Notes: generated from the sequence alone by a model not told the origin. 23,216 nucleotides of DNA from Cladosporium sp. IMV 00045 (GCA_001931905.2 MSJI02000029.1:1-23216); one strand, 5' to 3'; counted from the stretch's first letter, positions 1 to 9,479 are shown. Numbers and translations: made by a program.

Positions 1-464
1 TCAGTGATCTTGATGGTCTGGTCAATCTGGTCTGAGCCTCCAGACCAGATTGACCACCAGGATATTGGACTTCGACCAAGAAGACCAGTGGTGACCATTT
101 CCAGAGAGGGAAATCAGATGCGATCAGGATCAGCCCGGCGGATCTTCAGTCCGGAGCTCCGATCCCTGCTTACCCTCTGAACCAGCAATTGATCATGCCA
201 TTTTGAACGTTCTATCGATATGTGACGGTAGGAGATACTAGCGAAGCCTTTGAGTTCGAACCCTACACCACGATCTTTGAGATAATAGCTGTGTTCTATA
301 TCGTGGATCGTGTTTTGATGGCGAAGGAATGGTGACCATGGTGACCATCTCAGATCTGGAACCTCGACCAGATTGACCACCAGGGCGGTGACCCCAGACC
401 AGATTGACCAAATCGGATTGGTAACCGACCAGACCAATACAGACCAGACCATCAAGGTCACTGA
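1..464. repeat. MITE-like element with terminal inverted repeats
   Basis: The first 23 bases (TCAGTGATCTTGATGGTCTG then GTC) match the reverse complement of the bases ending at 464 with one mismatch (T/C at position 8). That gives a terminal inverted repeat of about 23 bp, extendable with a gap. A 14-mer, TGGTCAATCTGGTC or its complement, recurs at 19-32 (forward) and at 43-56, 366-379 and 397-410 (reverse). Bases 19-34 and 41-56 form a perfect 16-bp inverted repeat around a 6-nt loop. No transposase is encoded inside, so this looks like a non-autonomous element. The left target duplication cannot be seen because the TIR begins at base 1, and the element could extend further left. Nothing in the short ORFs across it looks coding. 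Confidence 0.7.
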
Positions 465-644
465 AATAAGTGCTATAGCTTCGTATCAAACGAAGCTAAG
501 TTTGATTAAGTTTGAAGTCGATTTAAACGAGGATTTCGAGGATTTTAAGGGGAAGGTAGGGGAAGGGATAGAGTGTTTAATAGTAGAGAAAAGGGAAGCG
601 TCGAACCGGTCGAGGATGCCTTTGAAATAGCTATACGACGAACG

Positions 645-755
645 GCAAACCGCTAGCATATTCGACGAGGCAAACCACTAGCACGTTCGAAGCGAAGCAA
701 ACTACTAGCGTGTCGATAAAGGGCTAGTAGCGCGTGGTCGATGAAGGGCTAGTAG
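645..755. repeat. Short direct and inverted repeats near one transposon flank
   Basis: Three direct units, GCAAACCGCTAGC (645-657), GCAAACCACTAGC (670-682) and GCAAACTACTAGC (697-709), are spaced about 25-27 bp apart. They are followed by GGGCTAGTAG in the opposite sense at 721-730 and 746-755. The units differ only by transitions at the same two bases (CG, CA, TA), which is what sequential C/G-to-T/A mutation would produce. The role may be subterminal binding sites of the transposon, which is inference. Confidence 0.5.
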
Positions 756-1042
756 CGAGTAGTGCCTCGAAGCCTCGAGAACCTACGGCCTCCTAAAAGC
801 CCCTTCGTTTGAACCGAAGGGTGGATAGATCTAAGGTAGAGGCGGTCCGGCCTAGGGGTTAGGTACCTACGGAGGATATAGCTAGTACTACGGGCCTAGT
901 ATGCCTTCGTTATGAACGAAAGGACAGGGAACTAGGGCTTAGGCTGGTAGGAATCGGTAGTACGGCTAGGTTGCTTATTCGTTCAATCCGAAAGGGACCT
1001 ACGGTAGTACGGGAGCGTAATAGTAATAGTAGTAAGTTTGTA

Positions 1043-1150
1043 GGTTTGGCTGAGGCTAAGGCTAAGGCTGAGGCCGAGGGCTCGGTTCTAACGAAGGATA
1101 AGGCGAATACTCCTGAGATAGAGGCGAAGGCCGGACCGACGAAGAAGTAG
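1043..1150 (+). other. Ala/Glu/Lys-rich open stretch inside the transposon
   Basis: The plus strand is open here and reads as a low-complexity Ala-Glu-Ala-Lys run that ends in a Thr-Lys-Lys tail and a TAG at 1148-1150. It has no start codon and no recognisable domain. A similar low-complexity, acidic (Glu/Asp/Ser) stretch lies near 3110-3175 on the plus strand. These may be remnants of a second coding segment of the transposon or simple repeats. Confidence 0.2.
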
Positions 1151-1299
1151 ACCTCTGGGACCCCTTCGGTTGTAACGAAGACACGACTAATCCACGAGGT
1201 GAGCCGCGAGGGGAGCTATTTTAATCTAATAGCTCGATTGCTAGGAGATCCCTTCGGTTCCTATAAATACCTATACCAGTTCGTCTACCACGAGAGGGC

Positions 1300-3050
1300 C
1301 CTCGTATTCGACGTCTTAGTATAGTAGAAGGCTCCCTAATATCCTACGTCGGTGCTTCTACCTCTATTTAAGACTCCGGGCTTTCGTTCTCAACGTAGAT
1401 CCACTAGTGCTTATAGGAATGCGTCTTCTGAAGCGGTAGGCCTTCGATTCGTAGATCACGAATCGTATACTAACACGGTAGGCCGTGGGTTGCCTAGATA
1501 TTATTAGAATAAGGTGAGAGGGGCGTTCGTTCTGAACGAAGCTGCTTCCTATCTAAAAGCTCCTTCGAAGCTAGCCGAAACTATCCTATCGTGTGTTCTA
1601 AAGCGAAGCGATAGATCTAACGCTAGACGTTCGTATAGAACGAAGAGCTAGCCTCGATAAGACCACGTTCTTCTTCTACGTGGATGTCGTCGGTGACCCT
1701 TATATATAGATCTTCCTACCAAGGTAGTAGCTTATCGACGAATCCGAAGATATAACTCCGTGAGTTTTAAAGCTACCGCTTCATCGCTACGTGAGATCCT
1801 TCGACGTGTGAAGTCGAATAAATGCTAAAGTAAAGGACTTCGTTTATAGCGAAGAGGCAAATCTTATCCGTATGCCGGCTTAACCAGGTCGAATTTAGAT
1901 AGACTATGCCTTGTAGCTAGAGTCGTTCTATCCGAGCATACTATTCTTCAAACTCTCGTTCTAAACGAAGGGATAGTAGGCCGCGAAAGAGGTCGAAGAA
2001 CTCCTAGCCCTATTCGGTAAGAACGTAGCTCCTACGGTTGGTTTGGTTAGGTACCTAGCCAAGCTTCTTTATAATATGGGCCTTCACGTCCTTCATAATA
2101 TGCCAGATATAAAGACGGATTTGTGCTTCGGGGAAGACGAGCTGGATCGCACCTAAACAAGCCTCGTCTCGGTTAGATACAAATAGCCGTAGTATAGCTA
2201 TTCGTTTCTCACGAAGGAGGTCCTTAAGTTGATATAAAGCCCATTTAAAGTCGGATGCTTATTCTGTTTCGAGAATAGCGACTGCTATTTGGATCGTCTT
2301 ATTCGAGCCGGTGACACCACAGATATTCAGAACTGGCTTACCATATCTATTCGTTTTGTACGTATTATCGAGGCAGATCACGTCGTTAAACCGTCGGAAT
2401 AGCTCGATCGACTTCGGATGCGCAATGAATAGTCGTTTCAAACGTGTACTCTCATTCGTTAACCTCGAAAGATCTGTCCGGTAGAAGAAGCCTTCGGTTT
2501 CTAATACCTAGATTGTCGATTCTACGAGGCCCATATTACGAAGGATAACCTTCTTTATATACGCCTTCGTATTATAGATATCCTTTTGCGTTTGATACGA
2601 AGAAGGGAACTTCTCACGAATGAGAGTATGGATTTGCTAGACTCGGATGCCTGCTCGTGAATAACGAACGACCTCTGCCTCGATACTAGCTAGCTCGGCC
2701 CTTTAACGACGACGTTGATTTGGTATACCTTTACCTCGTTAAATACGAGGGTGATTATACTGAGCCACGGTTTGCGTATGCTGCACGAACTAGGTACCGT
2801 CTATCTATTCTTTAATCCAGATTTTGATAGGACATCCGCTTTTATGAGAGCTTATACATCGTTGCTTTTATTTAGAAGGGATCCGTCGCGTGTCCTGTGT
2901 ATTGCCTCCTCGTCCACAACGAAGGAGCTTCTTCGTGAGATGTCCTTTATATTTTCGAGTCTAATAGACGACCAGATCGTAGCCCTACTCTTCGGTCCAT
3001 TCGAAGATAGCCTTTTGAAGCGAGGGGAGGTCGTCGTATACGCGTTCTAG
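1300..3050 (-). pseudogene. FAR1/MULE-type transposase, RIP-degraded
   Basis: This is the remnant of a Mutator-like (MULE) DDE transposase of the FAR1-related kind. Reading downward from ~3000, the frame gives a FAR1-like zinc-cluster segment (Arg-Cys-Ile...Lys-Ser-Gly-Cys-Pro, ~2860-2825). A His-Pro-rich linker follows, then the MULE core from LKRLFIAHPKSIELFRRF at ~2445-2390. The first catalytic Asp is in CLDNTYKTN (codon 2367-2369). The NRDEA segment holding the second Asp lies near 2180, and the WHI segment near 2110. Further down come Ser-Thr-Ser-His-Val-Glu-Gly-Ser-His (~1800) and a degenerate C-terminus. One frame carries many TAG/TAA stops exactly where Gln is expected (CAG or CAA to TAG or TAA), for example before QIHTL and before VLETE. 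The whole region is poor in CA and TG and rich in TA, the pattern left by RIP. The element is therefore dead. The terminal repeats of this element were not identified. Confidence 0.85.
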
Positions 3051-3199
3051 TGGTAGGAGGCCCTAGGAGTTAGCGGGAAGGCCTTCGTTTGAGACGAAAG
3101 AAGATAGAGAGGGCGAGCGTGAGGGCGAGAGCGATAGTGATGATAGAGGCGACGGCGACGACATTGTATGTGATGATTCGATAGATACGAAGGCACGGA

Positions 3200-4572
3200 G
3201 GCTATCTACGTGCAAATCCAGATGCCAAGACCTCGAAGGTATGGTGAAGCACGAAAACCGGTATGGTTCTTATCAACGCCGGAAATCTTCCCGGCAACCG
3301 CTCATAGTTCAAAGACAGCCAGCCAATCAAATTTAGAGAAAATGGAATGGGGTCTGAGTTAGATTCGCCATAGTTTGCAGCCTGCTTTGAAAGCACTCCG
3401 ACTATGCTACTTACCACCAATCTTGCACAGCTCGAAACTGCCAACCCACATCAACTGCCAACTTCCATTTCTTAGAGTTATAAGTGATTCAATAGTCAGG
3501 CGGCGACCAACATGTACGAAGAACCTGGAAATCCAACGCAGACCAGTACAATAATCATTCAGTAGTGGAAGAACCTCGCAGATAAGTCGACGGCCAGCAC
3601 AGCCGTCGTCTCTTCCTCGGAGTAGATCGATGAAACGAAGCCTCACCGGCTGGCGCGTGGATTCATCTTCATCGGGATCACATAAGTGAAGCTCCTGACA
3701 CGAGCCGCAATGCATTCTATCTCGAAGAAAGGTCGAGCTGGTTGATGATACTGCTGTACTTCGGAAAATTTTGATGATGTGTGAATGATCGGTCGAGATT
3801 GCCAGGCAGTCACATCGCTGGGGACACGCGTGTAGACGCGTGAATTGCAGGCCCGAGGCCACCATGTTGTGCTGCATACGCGAGAACCGAGCCAATCCAG
3901 AATCCGATCGGACGACTGGCACCGTGGTGGCTGTGCCATGGAGCTCCTAAGCTGCCAGACGTAAGTCAATACTCTGGCAAGCACGTAGATCATTAGTCTC
4001 AGTACTCTCTATAATGGTTTCCAAAAGCTTTAAGATGCCTATTCTAATATGTTATAGAGCTATGTCAATAGCTGCATAGATGGAGATGCAGTAACGTTAT
4101 GGAGTCGTAAAGTGATTTGCCATAAGAGCGCTGTCGGGCGCGCAAACGCGGCGTGACCGGACTTCGAGCGTAAAATCAGCCATGCAGCCGACAAGCAGGG
4201 TAGAGATGCGACACAATTAATTTGCGGTTGAGCCTCTATATATCACTCGGGCCGTATTGAGATTTGCATGGCTTTCTAGGCACGTGCGGAGGAGGTCCTG
4301 CTTCGGAATCCATGTTGCTTGGGTTTGCAAATCATTAGGCGGAGGTGCGGAACGCGGCACGCGCGTAGTAGCCAAGAACTTCAGAAGGCGAAGAATCATG
4401 AAAAGAAGTACGAGCGAAAAGGCGAATAGCAAATGGCCGAGCGGAGGCGGCAAAGTGTTTCACGTACACGATATAAACTGAGAACTGTATTGAACGATTC
4501 AGACACTGATTTGAGGCTGTGCTAGGAGCTCTAATCCCCCCAAAGAACGGAACTCCGAATCTTTCGAGCGTA
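3200..4572. other. Region without a confident gene
   Basis: Composition returns to genome-like, with CA and TG dinucleotides abundant again, which marks the right edge of the mutated transposon near 3190. The only sizeable ORF is the weak minus-strand one at 3407-3922, listed separately. A second minus-strand stretch (4217-4453) reads as a hydrophobic segment (residues ~8-28) followed by a polar tail, but it would need a TTG start. A TATA-like CTATATATC lies at ~4232-4240. I see no RNA gene. Confidence 0.4.
3407..3922 (-). CDS. Hypothetical protein, weak call
   Basis: This is an open frame of 171 codons whose first codon is GTG. The first ATG lies about 15 codons in (reading Met-Gln-His-Asn-Met), leaving about 156 residues. 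It is Cys-rich (HACPQRCDC, HCGSCQELHLC) with a basic C-terminal half. I do not recognise a family and see no signal peptide or transmembrane segment. The CxC and CxxC spacing is suggestive but not a known finger. It sits just downstream of the RIP-mutated transposon. It may be a spurious ORF or one exon of a decayed gene. Confidence 0.22.
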   Translation of the reverse strand: MPVVRSDSGLARFSRMQHNMVASGLQFTRLHACPQRCDCLAISTDHSHIIKIFRSTAVSSTSSTFLRDRMHCGSCQELHLCDPDEDESTRQPVRLRFIDLLRGRDDGCAGRRLICEVLPLLNDYCTGLRWISRFFVHVGRRLTIESLITLRNGSWQLMWVGSFELCKIGGK

Positions 4573-6169
4573 CTACTCAGAATCGCCCAAGATTTCCGGT
4601 ATCATATAGGAGGCGCGCAAACTGGCGGAATGTGTGTCGAGCCGCAACTTCCAAGCTGACGAATAGTAGTGTACTTGCACCGTCCATTCCTGCAGTGAAT
4701 AAAAATAAACAATCGTGACAAATCGTCGTCGGAGACTTTTTCGCCTGAGCTCTCTGAGCAATGCTTCTACCATGACTGCAGCCTCGAGATAAGCGTCCGA
4801 AAAAAATTGGAGCTGCACAAGCATTGTATCCTTATCCTCGCCTTGAAAACTATACTCGTAATTGACAGCCGCGAACGCCGTCTCGAACATGTTCCGCACA
4901 CGTGCTGTGGCCGAGCCATTGAGGGAAAATGATTGCTTCTGGTAGGGCTCTCGGCCGACAGCAGATGCAACCCGAGCCGTACCATTCGTAGCGTCGGTGT
5001 CTACCTCTATTGTTGTACCGAATGCCCTAGTAATCCTCGTACAGGAATCCAGCACGTTTCTTCTTTTAGTCATACGGTGTCGTTTGTCTGGATACCGGCT
5101 AATCTTGTCGAGGCGCGGTAATTCCCTCAGACAAAGAGAAAATGTGTTACAATACAAGCTGGGGTCGCTTTGCAATAGCTTCCGATACCATTGGATGGTT
5201 CCGAATTCGACGTGATCGTTGAAGAAGGCATCGTCGATTACATTAAAAATTGCATTTACACTCCAAAAGAGAGTATCAAGCACGAGTTGGACATTCTGTG
5301 TAAAACACATGGGTGCGGTCTTTTTGGCTTGGAAGAGTTCAGCTTCTGATCAACGGTAAACGAATAAATCCAGTCTGTGACATACCTGAAGATATCTTCT
5401 GACACGACAATCTAAGTTCGTTCATCCAGTCATCCGGTTTCCAGGTTCTTTCCATCTGTTGGCAAGTTTGCACGGTTTCTAAAAGCAGCAACTGCCGCAA
5501 TTTTGGCTCGAGCTTGTGGTAATTCAATGCGGAGGATGGGTGGAAGCTGTTGACCCTACAGCATGTGTGCCCTCCCATGTCTATGTTAGGGTCTCCGGTG
5601 AAGCTTCTGCCAACACCGCAGCTGATCAGGTCCGCGAGAGGGTCGCTCAAAATTTTCTCCTGAGATGCACACAAAATAACACTCGGAGCGATCTGTTCCA
5701 GGAACTGTCGGACTTTGGAACGCAATTTCTTTTTGGTCTCGCTTGAAAATGGAGACTTGTCGGCGCCTGTTGCGTGCTTCTCGTCGGCTGGACGTACAAA
5801 TGGAAGGGCGTCGTGATGTTGAGGTCAGAGATACCAACATTATGGAAAGTCACCGCTTGAAACATGTCGTGCAGTGCTTGCAGAGTTCCGCAATCTCTCA
5901 CTGTAGCAGCCATGCCGCAACCGAATGACAGTGATACCTCTCGTAACTCCATATGGTCCGGCAAGTCTTCGTGTGACATCCGTCTCCTTCGAGTCGACTT
6001 TGCGGAGACTGTCAATATAGTCGGTGATGCCACAGAAGCCCTGATGTTCAGGTTGTGCAGATGGAACGGAACTTCCGATAGGCAACGTCACAGGGATGAA
6101 GAGTTCTCTAATTCGATGGTCTATCGCAACATTCAGACAAGTCTCTGCGGCATGCATGGTATTGGTCAT
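4573..6169 (-). pseudogene. Conserved fungal protein with a possible uracil-DNA-glycosylase-like fold, frameshifted
   Basis: The gene reads from ATG 6169 (MTNTMHAAETC) to a stop at 4573 and would be about 520 residues. Coding runs in one frame to ~5970, then one base out of frame to ~5810 (DHMELREVSLSFGCGM...), then back in the original frame (ALPFVRPADEKHATG...). A GTATGT...GATCAG intron of 40 nt at 5346-5385 joins the last two parts in frame, reading ...CQKISS-EAELFQAKK.... The central part has hydrophobic-strand sequences and an NSFHPSSALNYH segment. The HPS resembles motif 2 of the UDG superfamily, and the preceding APSVILC strand fits that fold. This assignment is inference from pattern only. 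The frame change near 5810 could instead be a 47-nt intron (GTATCT...TCCAG), but that would remove a conserved-looking DALPFV segment. The frame change near 5970 has no good intron. It could be a decayed gene or two base-call errors. Confidence 0.6.
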
Positions 6170-7310
6170 GTGATATCGATTGACAATGATGATGTATTCT
6201 TCGATGTCGAATTGATTTAAGCCTTACAACCAAAATCGGAAGTCTTGAGAGCTTCTCGCGAGTTCAAGTCAGGTGAGCGTCAAGATCAACTAGTACGAAT
6301 TTTCGTGGCCAATGGCACGCTACAAGTTAAGGGTCAAGCCGTCGATCGTTGGCAATGCATGCACTGCGTGAGTTGTGGCGTGGCAAGCGTTGATTGGTCA
6401 AACAATTCACCGGCTTACTACGCGTAGCTGACCCAGCTCATGCAGCCGCACAGGTGTGGCAGCTTGAGGTTCGTCGCTTACTTCACCGGTGCAGCTAGCT
6501 TGTATTGGGTATGACATGATCATACACGGTGTTGTTAGGTCAGGCTTGTCCAAACGCAGCAAATTTGAGTCCTTCTTCGCATTCTTCCTCTGGCCATGAG
6601 AACAAGTCTCGCTTTGCTCATGCACCGGAGCGGCACCAAAGCATCACCGTTGACAGCAAATCATACTTTGAGAGTGTTCGCCACCGCAAAGATACTGATC
6701 AGGTGATCAAAGAAACCAGTCAAACCGTTGACGCTCCTGATTGTGTGAAGCTGTACACTAGCGAGCCGCTTACCAGCATCCGCCAATTCGTGGTCCTACA
6801 GCCTGGTGGCGACAGCGACATCGGCATCCCGTACATGCACAATGTCGCAGTTTTCGTCGAGTCGTATTGGGAAGAGATGCCAACTTTTCCTGTGCCACTT
6901 GAGACTACCAATCGGTGCGACGATTCCTTGCTTCGTTATCACAACAAAGAGGAGTATGCCCGTGTCAATGTCTGGATGTGTCATGAAGGTGAAGGTAGTA
7001 ATAATAGTTGTGAATAACTTGGCTGAGTTGAGCGTAAGGCTCCTAAGCATCGAAGTAAGGACTGTCCGCTATATACCTTCCACTATGAAGCTCACTGATG
7101 AGCCGCTCACGAGTGAACTGTTTCCACGGTCACGTGTTAGTCATGTGACCTTTCCTCGAAGGGTTGCGCCTTCCGTGTCCCTGCTCACTTGATCACGAGC
7201 GAGCGGAGTGAGTCGACAGGGTCCAGGTTGATTGGCCCCGGGCTTCCTATTTGTTCGTTCATAACATTGTCCTTACCCACCCACCCCTTTCGTTGTCTTG
7301 TCTTCATTCT
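6170..7310. other. Intergenic region with one weak ORF
   Basis: Apart from the ORF at 6529-7017, I see no supported gene. The minus strand just upstream of 6169 stays open for about 17 codons with no ATG before an in-frame TAA near 6225, so an upstream exon of the frameshifted gene is possible. A TATA-like GCTATATA occurs at ~7069-7076 but has no clear gene downstream on the plus strand. Confidence 0.35.
6529..7017 (+). CDS. Hypothetical protein fragment, weak call
   Basis: This open frame of 162 codons begins with TTG; the only ATGs come late (first in PYMHNVAVF). The middle is mixed polar with a hydrophobic strand-like stretch (IRQFVVLQPGG, MHNVAVFVESYW), then an acidic tail ending NNSCE. 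The amino-acid mix is protein-like, but no family is recognised. An in-frame TGA lies about 13 bases before it, so if real it is an internal or last exon whose 5' part I could not find. Confidence 0.25.
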   Translation: MLLGQACPNAANLSPSSHSSSGHENKSRFAHAPERHQSITVDSKSYFESVRHRKDTDQVIKETSQTVDAPDCVKLYTSEPLTSIRQFVVLQPGGDSDIGIPYMHNVAVFVESYWEEMPTFPVPLETTNRCDDSLLRYHNKEEYARVNVWMCHEGEGSNNSCE

Positions 7311-8291
7311 TCACCTGCGGGACCAGTTCTTCTTCGAACTCAGCCCTCCCCACGTGTCGACTTCTTCGTTGTCCTGCTTCTCGCCCTCTGCCGTCGGTAT
7401 CAGACCTCCTTCTAGGTACGGCAACACCAGTCCTATTCGCTCTCCTCTCTTGAATCTCTCGACGTCCACGCTCATCAACTTGTCTCCTCTCCCCAGGCTT
7501 GCCACAATCGTGTTGATGTCTCTGTACGCGATCATGCCCCCCTCGGTGACGAAGCCCACCTCTCGTGACAGCACCGTGCTTGCTATCTTGTGGACTAAAC
7601 TGCCTTCCAATACTTTCGGGCTCATCCCCAGCCCACTGAAAGCCGAGCAGAAGCTTCCGATGTTCATGTTACTACCCTTCATCTTCCTGCACAGCCCGCA
7701 TAATGTCCCTATTATACTGCTGTCTACTTCGCAATCGCCTCTGACCTCCTCGGGCAGATACTGGTCCGCCCACTGGGCGGCGTCCACTCGGGCACATCGG
7801 AAGCACAAGGTAAAACCGAAACCCATCTCTTTTTCTTTGGCAGTCGTTTCCATCTCCTGGAAGCTCACAGCGTCACTGGCGGCGGCTGGCGCGGTCTCGT
7901 CGTGGACGGTAAGCTCGACTCGACTAGGCTCGCTTGCGACTGGGTCCGTTCCTGAAACCCCTTCCGGCGTAGCTGCGTAGTCGGTGTCCTCTGCAGCTTC
8001 AGGCACGCAGTCGTCTACAACAGCCGCATCATCATACTCTGCATCCGGCGTCGCTTCTGGTGCGGGTTCTGGTGCGGGTTCTGGAACAGGCTCCGGCTCA
8101 GGCATGGGCTCCGGCTCTGGTGGCGGAGGGGCATCGTCGATGTGGACCCAGTCGAATGTCTTCTTTTTCTTTTTCAGGCCGGGGATGTGGAGTTGGTCGT
8201 ATGCCTTTTGATCGATCAAGCCCTCGGACAAGGCGTTGTCCAGTGCGCCTTTCATTTCGGTGATAATCCTAGCTGGCTTGGATTTGGACAT
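7311..8291 (-). CDS. Hypothetical Pro/Glu-repeat protein with two CxxC motifs
   Basis: This is a complete 326-residue protein from ATG 8291. Residues 1-35 look helical. A run of five lysines at 40-44 is a candidate nuclear-localisation signal. Residues ~55-80 are an alternating Pro-Glu tract (PEPEPMPEPEPVPEPAPEPA), followed by an acidic, Ala/Thr-rich disordered stretch to ~155. The C-terminal ~170 residues look folded and contain CFRC (163-166) and CGLC (198-201), a plausible zinc pair. Hydrophobic segments (residues ~240-270) follow, and the tail is basic, ending KKNWSRR. The complementary strand is also open for 263 codons, but that is a shadow produced by the repetitive GC-rich codons. The family is not recognised. 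It may be lineage-specific. Confidence 0.8.
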   Translation of the reverse strand: MSKSKPARIITEMKGALDNALSEGLIDQKAYDQLHIPGLKKKKKTFDWVHIDDAPPPPEPEPMPEPEPVPEPAPEPAPEATPDAEYDDAAVVDDCVPEAAEDTDYAATPEGVSGTDPVASEPSRVELTVHDETAPAAASDAVSFQEMETTAKEKEMGFGFTLCFRCARVDAAQWADQYLPEEVRGDCEVDSSIIGTLCGLCRKMKGSNMNIGSFCSAFSGLGMSPKVLEGSLVHKIASTVLSREVGFVTEGGMIAYRDINTIVASLGRGDKLMSVDVERFKRGERIGLVLPYLEGGLIPTAEGEKQDNEEVDTWGGLSSKKNWSRR

Positions 8292-8553
8292 TGTGTGGCC
8301 TTGTGGTATGCTTGCTAGTCGTTCGACTTGGACAGTAGCTGGGGCTCGGGATGTTTGGTTGTAATGGATGCTATTCCTCGCTTGAGAAGAGACGAAGAGG
8401 AGGATGCCTTCTATGCGCCCGGTAGCGCGTCTGCTGATCGCGTCTTACTGCATTCTCGCTTATGCAGGGACACGTCACGGAGTGCCTTACACTTTCCAAC
8501 GACGCCTAGCTCGTGGAATTCAGAGTATCCAAAGCGCAGCTCTGCTGATAAAA

Positions 8554-9255
8554 ATGCCTGTGGATCCTCACTTACCTACGTGCGATCGAAGGAAGTATGG
8601 ATCATTTCCTATGACGTCCAGCCCAGACTGACGGCTGGATAGCTTCGAGAGCTCTATCACGACACTTGCCGCTGGAGAGGAAGAGATGAAATACGAAGTG
8701 CACGAGGCCCTCCTGCCCGAGCGCTCCCAGTTCTTTGCTTCTGCTACGAAGGAAGTGTGGAAGGAGGGCCGGGAGCACCGTGTGCCTTTCTCTGACGATG
8801 CCCCGTCCGTTGTCGACCTATACGTGCAACGGAAATGCAGCGAAAGAATCATTTGCCTTAGAGGTCCGGCGGAAGAAAGAGAGGAGGACAAGCGAAGCAA
8901 GAACGCGCATGAATTCGAACTCCAGATCAGTGGTTTCGTTTTCGGGGAGAAAGTGCAGGACAACGACTTCAAAGACGCTATTATCGACGCTCTCGTCCAT
9001 ACAGTCGCGACACAAGACGAAGTAGGTACGCGCTGGGATCAGACGGGAAAGCGGACAAGCCAGGCAGATTCTGGCACACCCGAGGGTCCGCCAATCTGCA
9101 GACTGCCGGTGGACCTGTATGTGTTCCATGGGGGTGAGCATTGGGTTGATGGCGAGAGTCTGGAACTATCCGAATGTCTCAGGCTTTTGATTGTCCAGCG
9201 AATCCCTTATCGACCACGCTTTAGCTTTAGTAGTCAGACCCTGAACCTCTGCTAA
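8554..9255 (+). CDS. BTB/POZ domain protein
   Basis: BTB domains mediate protein-protein contacts, often with cullin-3 or transcription factors. The model has two exons, 8554-8594 and 8643-9255. The 48-nt intron at 8595-8642 has donor GTATGG, branch CTGAC and acceptor TAG, and splicing joins DRRN to FESSITTLAAG in frame, giving 217 residues. BTB landmarks follow: YEVHEALLPERSQFFA (~34-49), WKEGREHRVPFSDDAPSVVD, then the back helices FGEKVQDNDFKDAIIDALV and PVDLYVFHGG. The start at 8554 is the nearest ATG before the domain; the frame also stays open upstream to an ATG at 8404, so a longer N-terminus is possible. The first strand of the domain (a usual Gly-x-Tyr-Ser-Asp-Leu motif) is missing, which suggests a truncated or undetected first exon. 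Substrate unknown. Confidence 0.8.
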
Positions 9256-9479
9256 TCATTGACCTATGCTCTTTGTGTTAGCAGATCGACACAAGCCACT
9301 TCCAATAGCAATGCGTTTTTCATTCCCTCGAACATAACAGGAGAGTTGCCATCTGGTCGTGTCTTGCGCCTTTCTCTTTTTACCCTAAGGAACGATGAGG
9401 GGAGAATTCGTTCGTTCGGAGTTCATAGTTATTGTCATGTGAGCTGCAAAGATAGTTCACCAGGCTGACTCCGTGCGGC

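Larger units (their letters stand above)
477..3100. repeat. Dispersed small hairpins of the TTCGTT-N3-AACGAA type
   Basis: Short palindromes with nearly the same stem recur through the transposon. Examples are 477-497 (arms AGCTTCGT/ACGAAGCT), 801-821 (CCCTTCG/CGAAGGG), 906-920 (TTCGTT ATG AACGAA), 1164-1180 (CTTCG/CGAAG), 1526-1540 (TTCGTT CTG AACGAA), 1630-1644 (TTCGT/ACGAA), 1838-1854 (CTTCG/CGAAG), 1956-1968 (TCGTT CTA AACGA) and one near 3083-3098. Some lie inside recognisable transposase codons, for example the Leu-Arg-Leu-Glu-Arg stretch near 1960, so not all can be insertions. Their origin is unknown. They could be a micro-palindromic element or a consequence of biased mutation that spared CpG-containing motifs. 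Confidence 0.45.

Noticed and set aside
240..275. GGTTCGAACTC-like T-arm on the minus strand, suggesting a tRNA
   Set aside because: The flanking bases do not form the 5-bp T stem and no acceptor or anticodon arm can be drawn.
373..630. Plus-strand ORF of 85 codons
   Set aside because: It begins inside the MITE subterminal repeats and runs into the mutated transposon; composition is explained by those repeats.
5793..5839. Intron (GTATCT...TCCAG) explaining the second frame change in the UDG-like gene
   Set aside because: It is formally possible, but the candidate branch site is too close to the donor and the removed sequence looks conserved; kept as an alternative in the annotation.
7189..7980. 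Plus-strand ORF of 263 codons
   Set aside because: It is the complement of the Pro/Glu-repeat protein gene, whose repeat and domain structure make the minus strand the coding one.
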